A stretch of 64,000 nt of DNA from Streptomyces malaysiensis subsp. samsunensis. GTDB lineage: Bacteria > Actinomycetota > Actinomycetes > Streptomycetales > Streptomycetaceae. Positions within the stretch are counted from its first letter, which is position 1; every line of letters starts with the position of its first letter. The notes beneath the pieces were generated by a model. It made no database searches, was not told where the DNA came from, and worked only from the letters and a program-made list of their open reading frames with translations. The stretch is from positions 62,001-126,000 of the forward strand of contig NZ_JANIIC010000011.1 in the NCBI RefSeq assembly GCF_024519315.1, in the 5' to 3' direction. Shown piece by piece: positions 52,919-61,758 of the stretch. A program made the position numbers and the translations under genes.

Positions 52919-54169
52919 GTGTCCTCGCCCGCCCCGCTGTCGACGAAGCAACTCGACTCCATCCGGCAGGCAACCGCCCGCATCAACCTGTGGCACGGTT
53001 CCGTACGGTCCGGGAAGACCATTGCGAGCCTGCTCGCGTTCCTGCTCGCCATCCGACGCGCCCCGGCATCCGGTCTGATCCTGATTGCCGGGCGCAGCTT
53101 GCAGACGATCGAGCGGAACATCATCGAGCCGTTGCAAGACCCGACACTGTTCGGGACTGCGGCCGACGAGGTCCGACACACCCGCGGCGCCACGACCGCG
53201 AACATTCTCGGCCGGACCGTGCACCTGATCGGCGCGAGCGACGCACGGGCCGAGGGCCGGCTGCGCGGCCTCACTGCCTCACTGGCATACGTCGACGAGG
53301 TCACGCTGCTGCCCGAAGCGTTCTTCGTGCAGCTCCTCGCCCGGCTGTCCGTACCCGGTGCGCGACTGCTGGGCACCACGAACCCCGACTCGCCGCGGCA
53401 CTGGCTCAAAGTCGGGTACCTCGACCGGCAGCACGAACTCAATCTCGCATCCTGGCACTTCAAGCTCGCCGACAACCCGAGTCTTTCACCTGCGTACGTC
53501 GCGTCACTCGCCGCCGAGTACGTCGGGCTGTGGCGCCGTCGGATGATCGATGGGGCATGGGTCATCGCCGAAGGCGCCGTCTATGACGTCTGGGACGAGC
53601 AGCGGCACGTCGTCGCCAGCCTGCCCCCGATGCGCCGGTACTGGGCCGCCGCAGACTACGGCACGACGAACCCATTCGCCGCCCTGGTGCTTGGTCTCGG
53701 CGACGACGACCGGCTGTACGTCGTCTCGGAATGGCGCCACGACAGCAAGACCGCGCACCGGCAGATGACCGACGCGCAGTACAGCGAGGCCGTCCGTGCG
53801 TGGCTCGCACGGCAGCAGGTAGAGCCCGAGTGGACGTTCATCGATCCGTCAGCCGCGTCGTTCATCACTCAGCTATGGGCCGACGGGCACCCGGGCGTCA
53901 CCCGGGCCGACAACGACGTGCGAGCCGGCATCCGCAGCGTGTCGTCGGCCCTCGCCGCCGGCCTGTTGTACGTGCACGAGTCGTGCGCCGACCTGCTCGA
54001 CGAAATCCCCGGTTACTCCTGGGACCCGGCCGCCACCGCCAAGGGCGAAGACCGGCCCATCAAGACCGCCGACCACTCCGTCGACGCGCTGCGCTACGTC
54101 GTGCACTCCACCGCGCATGAGTGGCGCCACCTGCTCACCGGAATGGTCAGCTTGGAGGTTCCACCATGA
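52919..54169 (+). CDS. Terminase large subunit (PBSX type)
   Basis: 416 aa from GTG 52919. ATPase: LWHGSVRSGKTIASLLAFLL (Walker A), LRGLTASLAYVDEVTLLPE (Walker B with catalytic Glu), and GTTNPDSPRHWLK (coupling motif). Nuclease: AAADYGTTNPFAALVLGL with the first Asp, TFIDPSAASFI with the second, and SVDALRYVVHS with the third near the C-terminus. It pumps DNA into the procapsid and cuts it. Its last 23 bases overlap the reverse-strand cargo gene. Confidence 0.93.
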   Translation: MSSPAPLSTKQLDSIRQATARINLWHGSVRSGKTIASLLAFLLAIRRAPASGLILIAGRSLQTIERNIIEPLQDPTLFGTAADEVRHTRGATTANILGRTVHLIGASDARAEGRLRGLTASLAYVDEVTLLPEAFFVQLLARLSVPGARLLGTTNPDSPRHWLKVGYLDRQHELNLASWHFKLADNPSLSPAYVASLAAEYVGLWRRRMIDGAWVIAEGAVYDVWDEQRHVVASLPPMRRYWAAADYGTTNPFAALVLGLGDDDRLYVVSEWRHDSKTAHRQMTDAQYSEAVRAWLARQQVEPEWTFIDPSAASFITQLWADGHPGVTRADNDVRAGIRSVSSALAAGLLYVHESCADLLDEIPGYSWDPAATAKGEDRPIKTADHSVDALRYVVHSTAHEWRHLLTGMVSLEVPP

Positions 54170-54632
54170 CTCGCCGGGCCTTATCGATGAATTCCCCTTG
54201 CGCAGCCATGAAAGATTCGAACGCCCGGTCAATCGCGTCCTGGTCTTGAGAGCTGTTTAGAAAGAGCCTGATCATATCCCCCGCCGAGCTCAATAGGCTC
54301 CCTGCCGAGTCAGCGATCTCCTTGGGGCCACAGAGCTGGATGCGAGCCAGCAGGGACTCACCACGCGGTGGTATCAGCTCTACCTGAGCCGCCAGGGCCG
54401 CGTACTCGCTTGATAATGAAACTGGTTCAGATGGCAAACGGTCTACCGGTTCAAGCAACTCCATGAACGCGAGGTACACCTCTCGTCTTTCGATTCTGAG
54501 TTGGCGTGCATGCTCAATTCGCCCCTGTTCAGGAACTTGACGACGAGTCCCTATGTACGTCAGCACGGATGCTCCCACAGTGCCGACGACGCCAATGCCC
54601 GCACCGCACAGAGCTGCGACTGCTTGATCCAT
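54147..54632 (-). CDS. Reverse-strand cargo (moron-like) membrane protein
   Basis: 161 aa from ATG 54632. One N-terminal membrane helix (LCGAGIGVVGTVGASVLTYIG) is followed by a charged helical domain: EQGRIEHARQLRIERREVYL and AFESFMAAQGEFIDKARR. It is less GC-rich than the phage genes around it and is transcribed against them between terminase and portal. A TACAAA hexamer (54642-54647, minus strand) ends nine bases before the ATG, suggesting a nearly leaderless transcript from its own promoter. This is the pattern of a lysogenic-conversion gene, possibly in superinfection exclusion. Confidence 0.7.
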   Translation of the reverse strand: MDQAVAALCGAGIGVVGTVGASVLTYIGTRRQVPEQGRIEHARQLRIERREVYLAFMELLEPVDRLPSEPVSLSSEYAALAAQVELIPPRGESLLARIQLCGPKEIADSAGSLLSSAGDMIRLFLNSSQDQDAIDRAFESFMAAQGEFIDKARRVMVEPPS

Positions 54633-54668
54633 GCCACCAATTTTGTACCGTCGAGGGGGTGACGCGCC

Positions 54669-56147
54669 GTGTCCCTGCCCGAAAACGGCGTCATCTGGCC
54701 GCCCCGGAGCATTTCCCCGCTGTACGCCGACATCAAGGTCGACGACGCGTGGTACAGCGGCGACCCCAAGAAGCTCGCCGACGTCTACCGGCACGCCCCG
54801 CAACACCGTCACGACGGCCGCCGACGACTGTGGGGTCGGCACCGGACGCCGCACAAGCGCGAGCAACGGCTGCACATCCCGCTCGCCGGCGAGATTGCGC
54901 AGACGTCCGCCGACCTGTTGTTCGCCGACACACCCGTCGTCACGGTGGCGGACACCGCGACGCAGGACCGCCTCGACGAGCTGCTCGACGCCGGCGGCGT
55001 GCCCGAGTTGCTGCTCACCGCGGCCGAGACCGCCGCCGCTCTGTCGGGGGTTTTCCTGCGCGTCACGTGGGACAAGGCCGCCGCCCCCGACCGGCCCCTG
55101 CTCACCGCCGTACACCCCGACCAGGCCGTACCCGAGTGGTCGTTCGGCATCATGCAGGCCGTGACGTTCTGGCGGGCCCTGCCCTCGACATCGTCGACGG
55201 TATGGCGCCACCTCGAACGGCACGAGCGAGGCCGCATCCTGCACGGCCTGTACGAGGGCACCGACGACCAGCTCGGCCGCCGCGTTCCGCTCACCGAACA
55301 CCCGGATACAGCCGGCCTCGCCGACTCCCTCAGCGAGCAGGGCGACGCCATCGAAACCGGCGTCGACATGCTCACGGCCGTCTACGTCCCCAACATCGCC
55401 CCCAACCGCCGCCACCGCGGCGCCCCGTGGGGCCGCAGTGACCTACAGGGCGTGCACGACCTGTTCGACGCCCTCGACGAAACATGGTCGTCGTGGCTGC
55501 GCGACATACGCCTCGCCCGGGCCCGGCTGATCGTGCCCGACGGGTACCTGCGCAGCAACGGCCCCGGCCGGGGCGCCACGTTCGACGACGACCGGGAGGT
55601 ATGGCAGACGCTCGCCATCCCTCCGACCGAACAGGGCAACGGCATCACGTTGTCGCAGTTCGCCATCCGTGTCGAAGAGCACCGCACGACCGCCGAGGCG
55701 ATCGTGCGGCAGGCCACGACAGCGGCCGGCTACTCCCCCGCGTCCGTCGGATTGGACGGAGACGGGGCAGCAGTCACCGCAACAGAGATTGCCGCGCGTG
55801 ACCATCGGTCGATGGTGACCCGAGGCAAGAAGGGTCGGTATTGGCGCCGCGGCGTCGCCGACATCCTGCACGTCCTGCTCGCCGTCGACCGCGTCCAGTT
55901 CGGCAGCAGGATCACGCCCGAGCGGCCGACGGTCGACATTGGCGACGGAGTCGCCGAGGACCCCACGAGCACCGCGCAAACGCTCGCCCTGCTCACGCAG
56001 GCGCAAGCCGTCAGCACCGATACCAAGGTGCGCGCGTTGCATCCGGACTGGGACGACGCCGCGGTCGCCGAGGAAGTCGAGCGCATCCTCACCGAGACCG
56101 GGCAGGCCGCGCCCGACCCCGTCGGAACCTTCCCGCTCGCCGCCTGA
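54669..56147 (+). CDS. Phage portal protein (SPP1 gp6-like)
   Basis: 492 aa from GTG 54669. Portal features: WYSGDPKKLADVYRHAPQHR at the N-terminus, EIAQTSADLLFADTP and LLTAAETAAALSGVFLRVTWD, a conserved HERGRILHGLYEG strand, and SDLQGVHDLFDALDETWSSWLRDI; then the long helix and RDHRSMVTRGKKGRYWRR. Twelve copies form the channel at the capsid vertex. It ends 13 bases before the minor capsid gene. Confidence 0.9.
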   Translation: MSLPENGVIWPPRSISPLYADIKVDDAWYSGDPKKLADVYRHAPQHRHDGRRRLWGRHRTPHKREQRLHIPLAGEIAQTSADLLFADTPVVTVADTATQDRLDELLDAGGVPELLLTAAETAAALSGVFLRVTWDKAAAPDRPLLTAVHPDQAVPEWSFGIMQAVTFWRALPSTSSTVWRHLERHERGRILHGLYEGTDDQLGRRVPLTEHPDTAGLADSLSEQGDAIETGVDMLTAVYVPNIAPNRRHRGAPWGRSDLQGVHDLFDALDETWSSWLRDIRLARARLIVPDGYLRSNGPGRGATFDDDREVWQTLAIPPTEQGNGITLSQFAIRVEEHRTTAEAIVRQATTAAGYSPASVGLDGDGAAVTATEIAARDHRSMVTRGKKGRYWRRGVADILHVLLAVDRVQFGSRITPERPTVDIGDGVAEDPTSTAQTLALLTQAQAVSTDTKVRALHPDWDDAAVAEEVERILTETGQAAPDPVGTFPLAA

Positions 56148-56160
56148 TCGGGGGTGCACG

Positions 56161-58383
56161 TTGCCCGTGTCCCCCGATCAGGTCGAGTACCTCGCCGCCA
56201 CGACGGCCGACCTGTACGCCGAAGTCGAACAGCGCCTGCTCGCCCTGGTCGCGCGGCAGCTCGCCGCCGGCATGGAGGCGCCCGGGTGGGCCGTCGCCAA
56301 GCTTGCCGCTATCGCACCGCTCCGCCGCGCCGCCGATGCCCTGCTCGACGTCCTCGCCGGACAGGTCGACGCCGAGGTACGGCACGTCGTCGCCGAGGCG
56401 TACGAGTCCGGCCGGCACTCCGCCCTCGCCGAGCTGGGCGTGCTGGCAGACGAGAACCGGCGCACCGTCGCCGAGCACACCCCGCAGGCGCAGGCCGTCG
56501 ACCGCCTCACCGCCGAGACCATCGAGACCGTCACCGCCACGCACCGCGGCATTCTGCGGGCCGTCGAGGACGGGTACCGGCAAGTCGTCGCCGAGGCCAC
56601 CGCGGCGCCCCTGCTCGGTACGGAGACGCGCAGACAGGCCACGCAGCAGGCCATGACCCGGTTTGCCGACCGGGGCGTGTCGTCGTTCCGGGACCGTTCC
56701 GGCCGTCGTTGGGCCCTGACGTCGTATGCCGAGATGGCCGTGCGCACCAGCGTTGCCCGGGCGGCGACCGAGGCGCACATGACCACGCTCGCCGCCGCCG
56801 GCGTCGACCTGGTCGTCGTCTCCAACTCACCGCGCGAGTGTCCGCTGTGCCGACCGTGGGAGCGTGCCGTACTGTCCATCGGCGGCCCGGACGGGCCCCG
56901 CACGGTCGACGTCGAGCACGCCGTCGAGGATGGCCGCACGGTCCGGGTGAGCGTCGCCGGATCACTCGACGAAGCGCGCCGCGCAGGGTTGCAGCACCCC
57001 AACTGCCGGCACAGCGTGTCGGCGTACGCCCCCGGCATCACCCGCACCGAGGACGCGACACCCGACCCGACCGGCTACGAAGCAGGCCAACGGCAACGCG
57101 CCATTGAGCGGAAGATCCGGCGGTACAAGAACCGCGCCGCCGTGGCCACCACCCCGGAGGGCAAGCGCGCGGCCGAGGCCAAGGTGCGCCAGTGGCAAGG
57201 CGCCATGCGCGACCACCTCGCCGCACATCCGGACCTGCGCCGCCTACGGGCGCGCGAGCAGCGCGGGGCGTCCAACCTGCCTACCCCGACCACCACCCCG
57301 CCAGCCGACGTCATGCAGGCCGCCCGCGTCCGCGCCGGCGACGACGCCACGTTGCGCGAGATGACCGACGAGCAGCTCGGCGCCGCGATCCGTCCCGGGG
57401 TACTCGATCGACGCGACCTCGACCGCATCCGCACCGAGACCGAGCGGCGCGACGAGACTGATCTGCTCGCCCGACTGCGCCCCGACGGCCAGCTCGCCGA
57501 GCCACTCACGCAGTTCAGCGACGACGAGCTCGCCGCCGCGTTCCCGCACTTGCGCGACGACGAGCTGCTGCGCGTCATGGCCGAACTCGACCGGCGCGAC
57601 GTCGACGCCGCACTGCCGGCCGCTCGCCGCGACCTGATCGGCCTCTCCGACCGTGACCTCGCCGAACGGGCGCGGCACGTCGACGACGCCGAGCGCGCCG
57701 AGATCGCCGCCGAGGCCAACCGGCGCCGACTACTCGCCGAGGTATTCCCCGACGGCCGGCTCGCCGACGACCTCTCGGGCATCGGCGACGACGTCCTCGG
57801 GTGGGCAATCCGGTACGCGCGCGCCGAGGACGCCGAGCGGATCGCCGACGAGCTCGACCGCCGATACCCGCCGCCGCCCCTGCCCGAGGCCGCCGGCGCA
57901 CACACCATCGAGGGGCAGCTCGCCGACCGCGCAGCGATCGACCAGGCCCTCGCACCGGCCGAGGCCCCCGACGAGTGGGGGTCGCTCGCGCTCGACGACG
58001 GCCCGTACGCCGGCATGACCGCGACCGAGCGATGGATCGCCGAACGGGAGTACGCGGCCGAGCAGCAGCGCACCGCGTACACCCGCGAGGAGATTCGCGA
58101 GATGTACCGAGAACACGTCTACGCGCAGTTGCTCGCCGCGGAGGAAGCCACGAACGGCTATCTCCTCAGTGCCAAGGCACGCGCCGACGGCGTCGACCCG
58201 ATCACCCTGTTTTCCGGACCGGCACACGTGGCCTACGCGCGCGCGTCGGAGGAGCTGAAACGGTGGTGGCAGGATCACCCGCGCCTTACCCTTGCCGAGT
58301 ACACAGAGCAGATCACGGGCGTGCAGAACACCGCCGCTGACACCGCGCGCAAGTCCCGGGGTGATCAGCAGAACCGACTCTGA
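56161..58383 (+). CDS. Phage minor capsid protein with long repetitive C-terminal extension
   Basis: 740 aa from TTG 56161 with GGGGGTG upstream (GTG 56167 also possible). Residues 1-310 are a minor head protein of the SPP1 gp7/Mu F group: FADRGVSSFRDRSGRRWALTSYAEMAVRT split, a CPLCRPWER pair and AGLQHPNCRHSVSAYAPG. Residues 320-600 are hydrophilic with repeated units of the form [MLF]-[TS]-D-[ED]-x-L-x-x-A ... ELDRRD, about five times. The last 130 residues include YTREEIREMYREHVYAQLLAA. The extension may be packaged and ejected with DNA, as some minor heads carry effector domains; no catalytic motif was recognised. Confidence 0.85.
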   Translation: MPVSPDQVEYLAATTADLYAEVEQRLLALVARQLAAGMEAPGWAVAKLAAIAPLRRAADALLDVLAGQVDAEVRHVVAEAYESGRHSALAELGVLADENRRTVAEHTPQAQAVDRLTAETIETVTATHRGILRAVEDGYRQVVAEATAAPLLGTETRRQATQQAMTRFADRGVSSFRDRSGRRWALTSYAEMAVRTSVARAATEAHMTTLAAAGVDLVVVSNSPRECPLCRPWERAVLSIGGPDGPRTVDVEHAVEDGRTVRVSVAGSLDEARRAGLQHPNCRHSVSAYAPGITRTEDATPDPTGYEAGQRQRAIERKIRRYKNRAAVATTPEGKRAAEAKVRQWQGAMRDHLAAHPDLRRLRAREQRGASNLPTPTTTPPADVMQAARVRAGDDATLREMTDEQLGAAIRPGVLDRRDLDRIRTETERRDETDLLARLRPDGQLAEPLTQFSDDELAAAFPHLRDDELLRVMAELDRRDVDAALPAARRDLIGLSDRDLAERARHVDDAERAEIAAEANRRRLLAEVFPDGRLADDLSGIGDDVLGWAIRYARAEDAERIADELDRRYPPPPLPEAAGAHTIEGQLADRAAIDQALAPAEAPDEWGSLALDDGPYAGMTATERWIAEREYAAEQQRTAYTREEIREMYREHVYAQLLAAEEATNGYLLSAKARADGVDPITLFSGPAHVAYARASEELKRWWQDHPRLTLAEYTEQITGVQNTAADTARKSRGDQQNRL

Positions 58384-58397
58384 ATCAGGTGGTAGCA

Positions 58398-58565
58398 GTG
58401 GCCAGTCGGGGCGACCTCGTCCGCGCCATCAACGCCGGCGCCGAGGCCGGCCGGAATGGCGATCCTGTCACCTCGTGCCCGTTCCCCGCCGGCGACCTAC
58501 GCCGCTCGGCATGGGTGCGCGGATACGCCAAAGCCCGGCCGCTTCCCGGCGCGGACGACGAGTAA
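58398..58565 (+). CDS. Rmf-like small protein
   Basis: 55 aa from GTG 58398 with AGGTGG upstream. The core DPVTSCPFPAGDLRRSAWVRGYAKA matches the pattern of the ribosome-modulation-factor-like (Rmf/CrpP) fold found in many small actinophage and Streptomyces proteins: a CP-F/Y turn, RR-AW and RGY. In bacteria Rmf binds ribosomes and makes inactive dimers; whether this phage version does so is unknown. It lies 14 bases after the minor capsid gene. Confidence 0.68.
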   Translation: MASRGDLVRAINAGAEAGRNGDPVTSCPFPAGDLRRSAWVRGYAKARPLPGADDE

Positions 58566-58683
58566 CCCTCCCGGCTCGTGCCCTGCGCACAGCACGGGCC
58601 GCGATCTGTAGCCGCTTCACGGCGTACCTGGGCACGCCCCATGCATGGACGGCCAACGCCAGCCTGGAGGGTCCGTTGGCGCA

Positions 58684-58689
58684 TAGAAT
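58684..58689 (+). promoter_or_regulatory. Possible -10 element of a leaderless cargo gene
   Basis: TAGAAT ends six bases before the ATG at 58696, consistent with transcription starting at or near the start codon. No clear -35 is visible. Confidence 0.5.
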
Positions 58690-58695
58690 CCGGGG

Positions 58696-59253
58696 ATGTT
58701 CGGATTCGCGGCAATCGGCAGGGCCTTGGACGCCGTGGCCAAACGATGGCTCCAGCGCGGCAAAGAGACCGACCGTCAGCGCCGCCTGTCGTATGACAGG
58801 CGACACCAAGCCAAGACTGAGAAATACGAGGCACAGAAGGAGCGGGAACGCGAAGAGACGGAACGCGCCAAGCAGATACGGGAGCTGTGCGATACGGCGG
58901 TACGCGCGATCTACGCCGCACTACCCGCAGAGAAGGAGTTGAGCGACCGGCTCATACACGAAGGTGCGAAGCTCCACCTGGAGCTGAAGAAACACGGCGA
59001 AGAAGTCAACAGCAGGGACATAACGCTGTGGGTGCTGGGAGAGCGGGAAAAGGCGGACAGCCCTGAGTACGACGAGGCCCTGGTGCCCGTACGCGAGGCC
59101 CTGTTGACACTGTCGCCGTACCTCTTGATCCAGTGGGGGCGCGAGAAGTACCCGATGGAATCGGACCTGTTGGGCTGGATACAGCGGATCAAGCTGTTCC
59201 GTGAGTCCATTCCGGTCCTGGGTGTTGGCAGTTCGCTCCTGGACCAGGGATAG
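58696..59253 (+). CDS. Cargo (moron-like) helical protein
   Basis: 185 aa from ATG 58696. A short hydrophobic start (FGFAAIGRALDAVAKRWL) leads into a very long charged helix or coiled coil (about 20-65, KETDRQRRLSYDRRHQAKTE, YEAQKEREREETERAK) and a mixed C-terminal domain with VREALLTLSPYLLIQWGREK. No family recognised. Between the Rmf-like gene and the scaffold, with its own putative promoter and a terminator behind it, so it is an autonomous insertion in the structural operon. GC is lower than that of its neighbours. Confidence 0.68.
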   Translation: MFGFAAIGRALDAVAKRWLQRGKETDRQRRLSYDRRHQAKTEKYEAQKEREREETERAKQIRELCDTAVRAIYAALPAEKELSDRLIHEGAKLHLELKKHGEEVNSRDITLWVLGEREKADSPEYDEALVPVREALLTLSPYLLIQWGREKYPMESDLLGWIQRIKLFRESIPVLGVGSSLLDQG

Positions 59254-59313
59254 AGGCGTCGAATACGTCGAGGCCCTCGCCCGCGACTGCTGACCACACA
59301 GTAACCACCCCCT

Positions 59314-59334
59314 AGGGCCCGCTATGCGGGCCCT
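59314..59334. terminator. Terminator between cargo gene and scaffold
   Basis: AGGGCCCGC-TAT-GCGGGCCCT followed by TCTTCAT: a 9-bp stem, 60 bases past the cargo gene stop. Confidence 0.82.
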
Positions 59335-59372
59335 TCTTCATACCTACATAACGCCCGGAGGACCGAGCACTC

Positions 59373-60029
59373 ATGACCGAACCCACCCTGCTCTCTGCCC
59401 CGACTACCGGCACCGATCCGGGCACCAGCGCACCGCCAGCCGCAAGCACCACCCCACCGGCGGCGCCCCCGGCATCGGCCGCCCTCGATCCGGTCGTCGA
59501 GAAGCAGCGCGCCACCGCCGCGGAGCAGGCCGCGGAGCAGGCCAAGACTGAGCGCGACGAGCTGCTCGCCGGCCTGCGCCGTGTCCTCGACCCGAACGGC
59601 GCCGCGGCCGAGCAGGACCCGGCTGCCCTCGCCGCGCAGGCCACCACCGAGCGCGACCAGGCGCAGGCCGAGGTGCTCCGCCTGCGCGTCGAGCTGGCCG
59701 CGCACCAGGCCGCGCACGGCGCCGGCGCCGACCCGGCCCGCCTGCTGGACTCCCGCGCCGTCGAGAAGCAGCTCGCCGACCTCGACCCGGACGACGCCAA
59801 GTTCGGCGACAAGCTCGCCGCCGTCATCACGGCCGCCGTCGATGCCAGTCCCCACCTGCGTGCCGAGGGCACCCCGGCCGGTCCACCCAAGGGCGGCGCC
59901 GACTTCACCCCCGGCAGCACCCCGGCGCCGACGGCCGAGCAGTTCGCGCGCATGAGCTACGGCGAGCGCGTCGAGCTGCACCAGTCCGACCCCGACCTGT
60001 ACGCGCGGCTGTCCGCCGCATCCGAGTAA
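59373..60029 (+). CDS. Phage scaffolding protein
   Basis: 218 aa. A disordered Pro/Ala/Thr N-terminus, a coiled coil (KQRATAAEQAAEQAKTERDE through ERDQAQAEVLRLRVELAAHQ), a helical segment LDPDDAKFGDKLAAVI and a short C-terminal stretch EQFARMSYGERVELHQ, which is a typical capsid-binding end. The place directly before the major capsid gene is standard. Confidence 0.85.
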   Translation: MTEPTLLSAPTTGTDPGTSAPPAASTTPPAAPPASAALDPVVEKQRATAAEQAAEQAKTERDELLAGLRRVLDPNGAAAEQDPAALAAQATTERDQAQAEVLRLRVELAAHQAAHGAGADPARLLDSRAVEKQLADLDPDDAKFGDKLAAVITAAVDASPHLRAEGTPAGPPKGGADFTPGSTPAPTAEQFARMSYGERVELHQSDPDLYARLSAASE

Positions 60030-60044
60030 GGAGGGCATCACTCC

Positions 60045-60902
60045 ATGCCCGCAGGAAAGACCACCGCGGCACAGATGATCGTGCCCGACGTCTGGGCCGA
60101 CATGGTGCAGGCGAAGTTCAAGGGGGCGTTGATCCTGGGCACGCTCGCCCTCGACGACAACACCCTCGAAGGCAAGCCCGGCGATACGGTCAACTTCCCC
60201 AAGTGGACCGCTCTGGGCGAGGCCGAAGACCTCACCGAGGGCACGCCGATGACCCCCGAGCAGCTCGGCACCGACCCGGGCAACTCGGCCACCATCAAGG
60301 AAGCCGGCAAGGCCGTCGAGCTGACGGACAAGAGCCGGCTTGTGGCGTTCGGTGACCCGTACGCGGAGACGCAGCGACAGCTCGGCGTACTGATCGCCCG
60401 GAAGATCGACAAGGACCTGACCGCCGCGGCCGAAGCCCCCGGCGTGATCACCGTGGACGCCTCGACCGCCGCCCTGTCCTGGAACGTCATGGTCTCCGGC
60501 ATCGAGAAGTTCGGGGACGAGTGGGACCCCGACAACATGGCCGGCCTGGTCATCCACAGCGTGCAGCGCGCCGCCCTGCTGCGAGACCCGAACTTCATCT
60601 CGGCCGACAAGCTCGGCGCCGGCGCCGTCATCCCGCGCGGCGTGATCGGCCAGGTAGGCGGCGTGAACATCTACGTTTCCGACCGCGTCACCAAGACCGG
60701 CACCGGAGCCGACACCACGTACAACGCGCTGCTGCTCCGGCGCGGCGCCCTCGGCCTGCTCTACAAGCGCCGGCCCATCGTCGAGACCGACCGCGACATC
60801 CTCGCGCGCACCACAGTCGTCACCACGAACGTGCACTACGCCACGCACCGCCTCGACGACGAGGGCGTCGTCGTACTGAAGACCAAGGGGGCCGCCGCGT
60901 GA
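60045..60902 (+). CDS. Major capsid protein
   Basis: 285 aa from ATG 60045 with AAGGAGG upstream. An HK97-fold protein: MIVPDVWADMVQAKFKGALI at the start, GDTVNFPKWTALGEAEDLTEG (E-loop side), IARKIDKDLTAAAEA (spine helix) and the C-terminal strands RGVIGQVGGVNIYVSDRV and TNVHYATHRLDDEGVVVLK. It is close in build to the N4-gp56 type. It follows the scaffold gene by 15 bases. Confidence 0.9.
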   Translation: MPAGKTTAAQMIVPDVWADMVQAKFKGALILGTLALDDNTLEGKPGDTVNFPKWTALGEAEDLTEGTPMTPEQLGTDPGNSATIKEAGKAVELTDKSRLVAFGDPYAETQRQLGVLIARKIDKDLTAAAEAPGVITVDASTAALSWNVMVSGIEKFGDEWDPDNMAGLVIHSVQRAALLRDPNFISADKLGAGAVIPRGVIGQVGGVNIYVSDRVTKTGTGADTTYNALLLRRGALGLLYKRRPIVETDRDILARTTVVTTNVHYATHRLDDEGVVVLKTKGAAA

Positions 60903-61048
60903 TGCTGCGCCGGTACCACCGGCCGCCGCCGGACGCCGAGCCGTCCGGCCAGGCTGCCGCCGAGCAGCCCGCCAACGCCCCGCAGGCACAGCAGCCCGCG
61001 GGGCGTTCTGCTGCCCGCAGCAAGACCGGCAAGACCGAGGGGAGGTGA
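60899..61048 (+). CDS. Small head-region protein
   Basis: 49 aa from GTG 60899 (ATG one codon later is possible); the start overlaps the capsid stop. Hydrophilic, Pro/Ala/Gln rich, basic at both ends (RRYHRPPPD, RSAARSKTGKTEGR). Its stop leads straight into the GTG of the connector gene. Disordered phage peptides here are sometimes capsid-decorating or structural; nothing more can be said. Confidence 0.6.
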   Translation: MMLRRYHRPPPDAEPSGQAAAEQPANAPQAQQPAGRSAARSKTGKTEGR

Positions 61049-61051
61049 GCA

Positions 61052-61441
61052 GTGGGCAGCGTCTACGCCACCCCCGAGCAACTCGCCACATACACCGGCG
61101 CCCCGGCCCCCGAGGGCGCCGAGCGGCTACTCGCCCGCGCGTCCGAGGACATCGACGCTGCCCTGCTCACCGCCTACTACGCCACCGACGCCGATGGAGA
61201 CCCCACCGAGCAGCACGTCGTCGACGCGTTGCGGGATGCCACCTGCGCACAGGTCGAGTACCAGCTCGCCACGGGAGACGACGGCACCGGAGCGGCCGGC
61301 GTCTGGGACGCCGTCAGCATCGGCCCCGTATCCCTGTCCGGCCGCAAGGCAGGCCCGCCCGCGGCATCCGGCGTCGACCTCGCCCCCCGAGCCCACCGCG
61401 CCCTACTGCGGGCCGGCCTGCTCCCGGGGGTGATCTGGTGA
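61052..61441 (+). CDS. Head-tail connector protein (gp6/gp15-like)
   Basis: 129 aa from GTG 61052, GGAGGTGAG upstream. A helical bundle typical of the connector adaptor ring: YATPEQLATYTGAPAPEGAE, RLLARASEDIDAALLTAYY, ATCAQVEYQLATGDD. The C-terminus RAHRALLRAGLLPGVIW is also common to the family. It overlaps the next gene by four bases. Confidence 0.82.
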   Translation: MGSVYATPEQLATYTGAPAPEGAERLLARASEDIDAALLTAYYATDADGDPTEQHVVDALRDATCAQVEYQLATGDDGTGAAGVWDAVSIGPVSLSGRKAGPPAASGVDLAPRAHRALLRAGLLPGVIW

Positions 61442-61758
61442 GAGTCCCCGACGCCCTGCTGCGCCACCGCGTGACCGTCGAGCCCTACCTCGGCGACACC
61501 GCGTACGGCCCGACCTACGGGCCACCCGTGCCGAACGTGCGCGCCCTGGTCGCCGCCACCGTGCGGCAGGTGCGGCGCGCGAGCGACGGCCGCGAAGTCG
61601 TCAGTACCGCTCAGGTGATCACCGCGCCCGGCCTTACCTGTCCGCCCGGCAGTCGCGTGACCCTGCCCGACGGACGGGTGACCACCGCCATTGCCACCGC
61701 CGAGCACACCGCGCCCGGCCTGCCCGTCCCGGCCTGTACGGAGGTGAGTTGCGAATGA
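61438..61758 (+). CDS. Head-closure (stopper) protein
   Basis: 106 aa from GTG 61438. A small beta-barrel: LRHRVTVEPYLGDTAYG, VRALVAATVRQVRRASDGRE, VVSTAQVITAPGLTCPPGSR and RVTLPDGRVTTAIATAEH, the pattern of SPP1 gp16/HK97 gp9-type stoppers that seal the portal after packaging. It overlaps both neighbours by four bases. Confidence 0.8.
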   Translation: MRVPDALLRHRVTVEPYLGDTAYGPTYGPPVPNVRALVAATVRQVRRASDGREVVSTAQVITAPGLTCPPGSRVTLPDGRVTTAIATAEHTAPGLPVPACTEVSCE

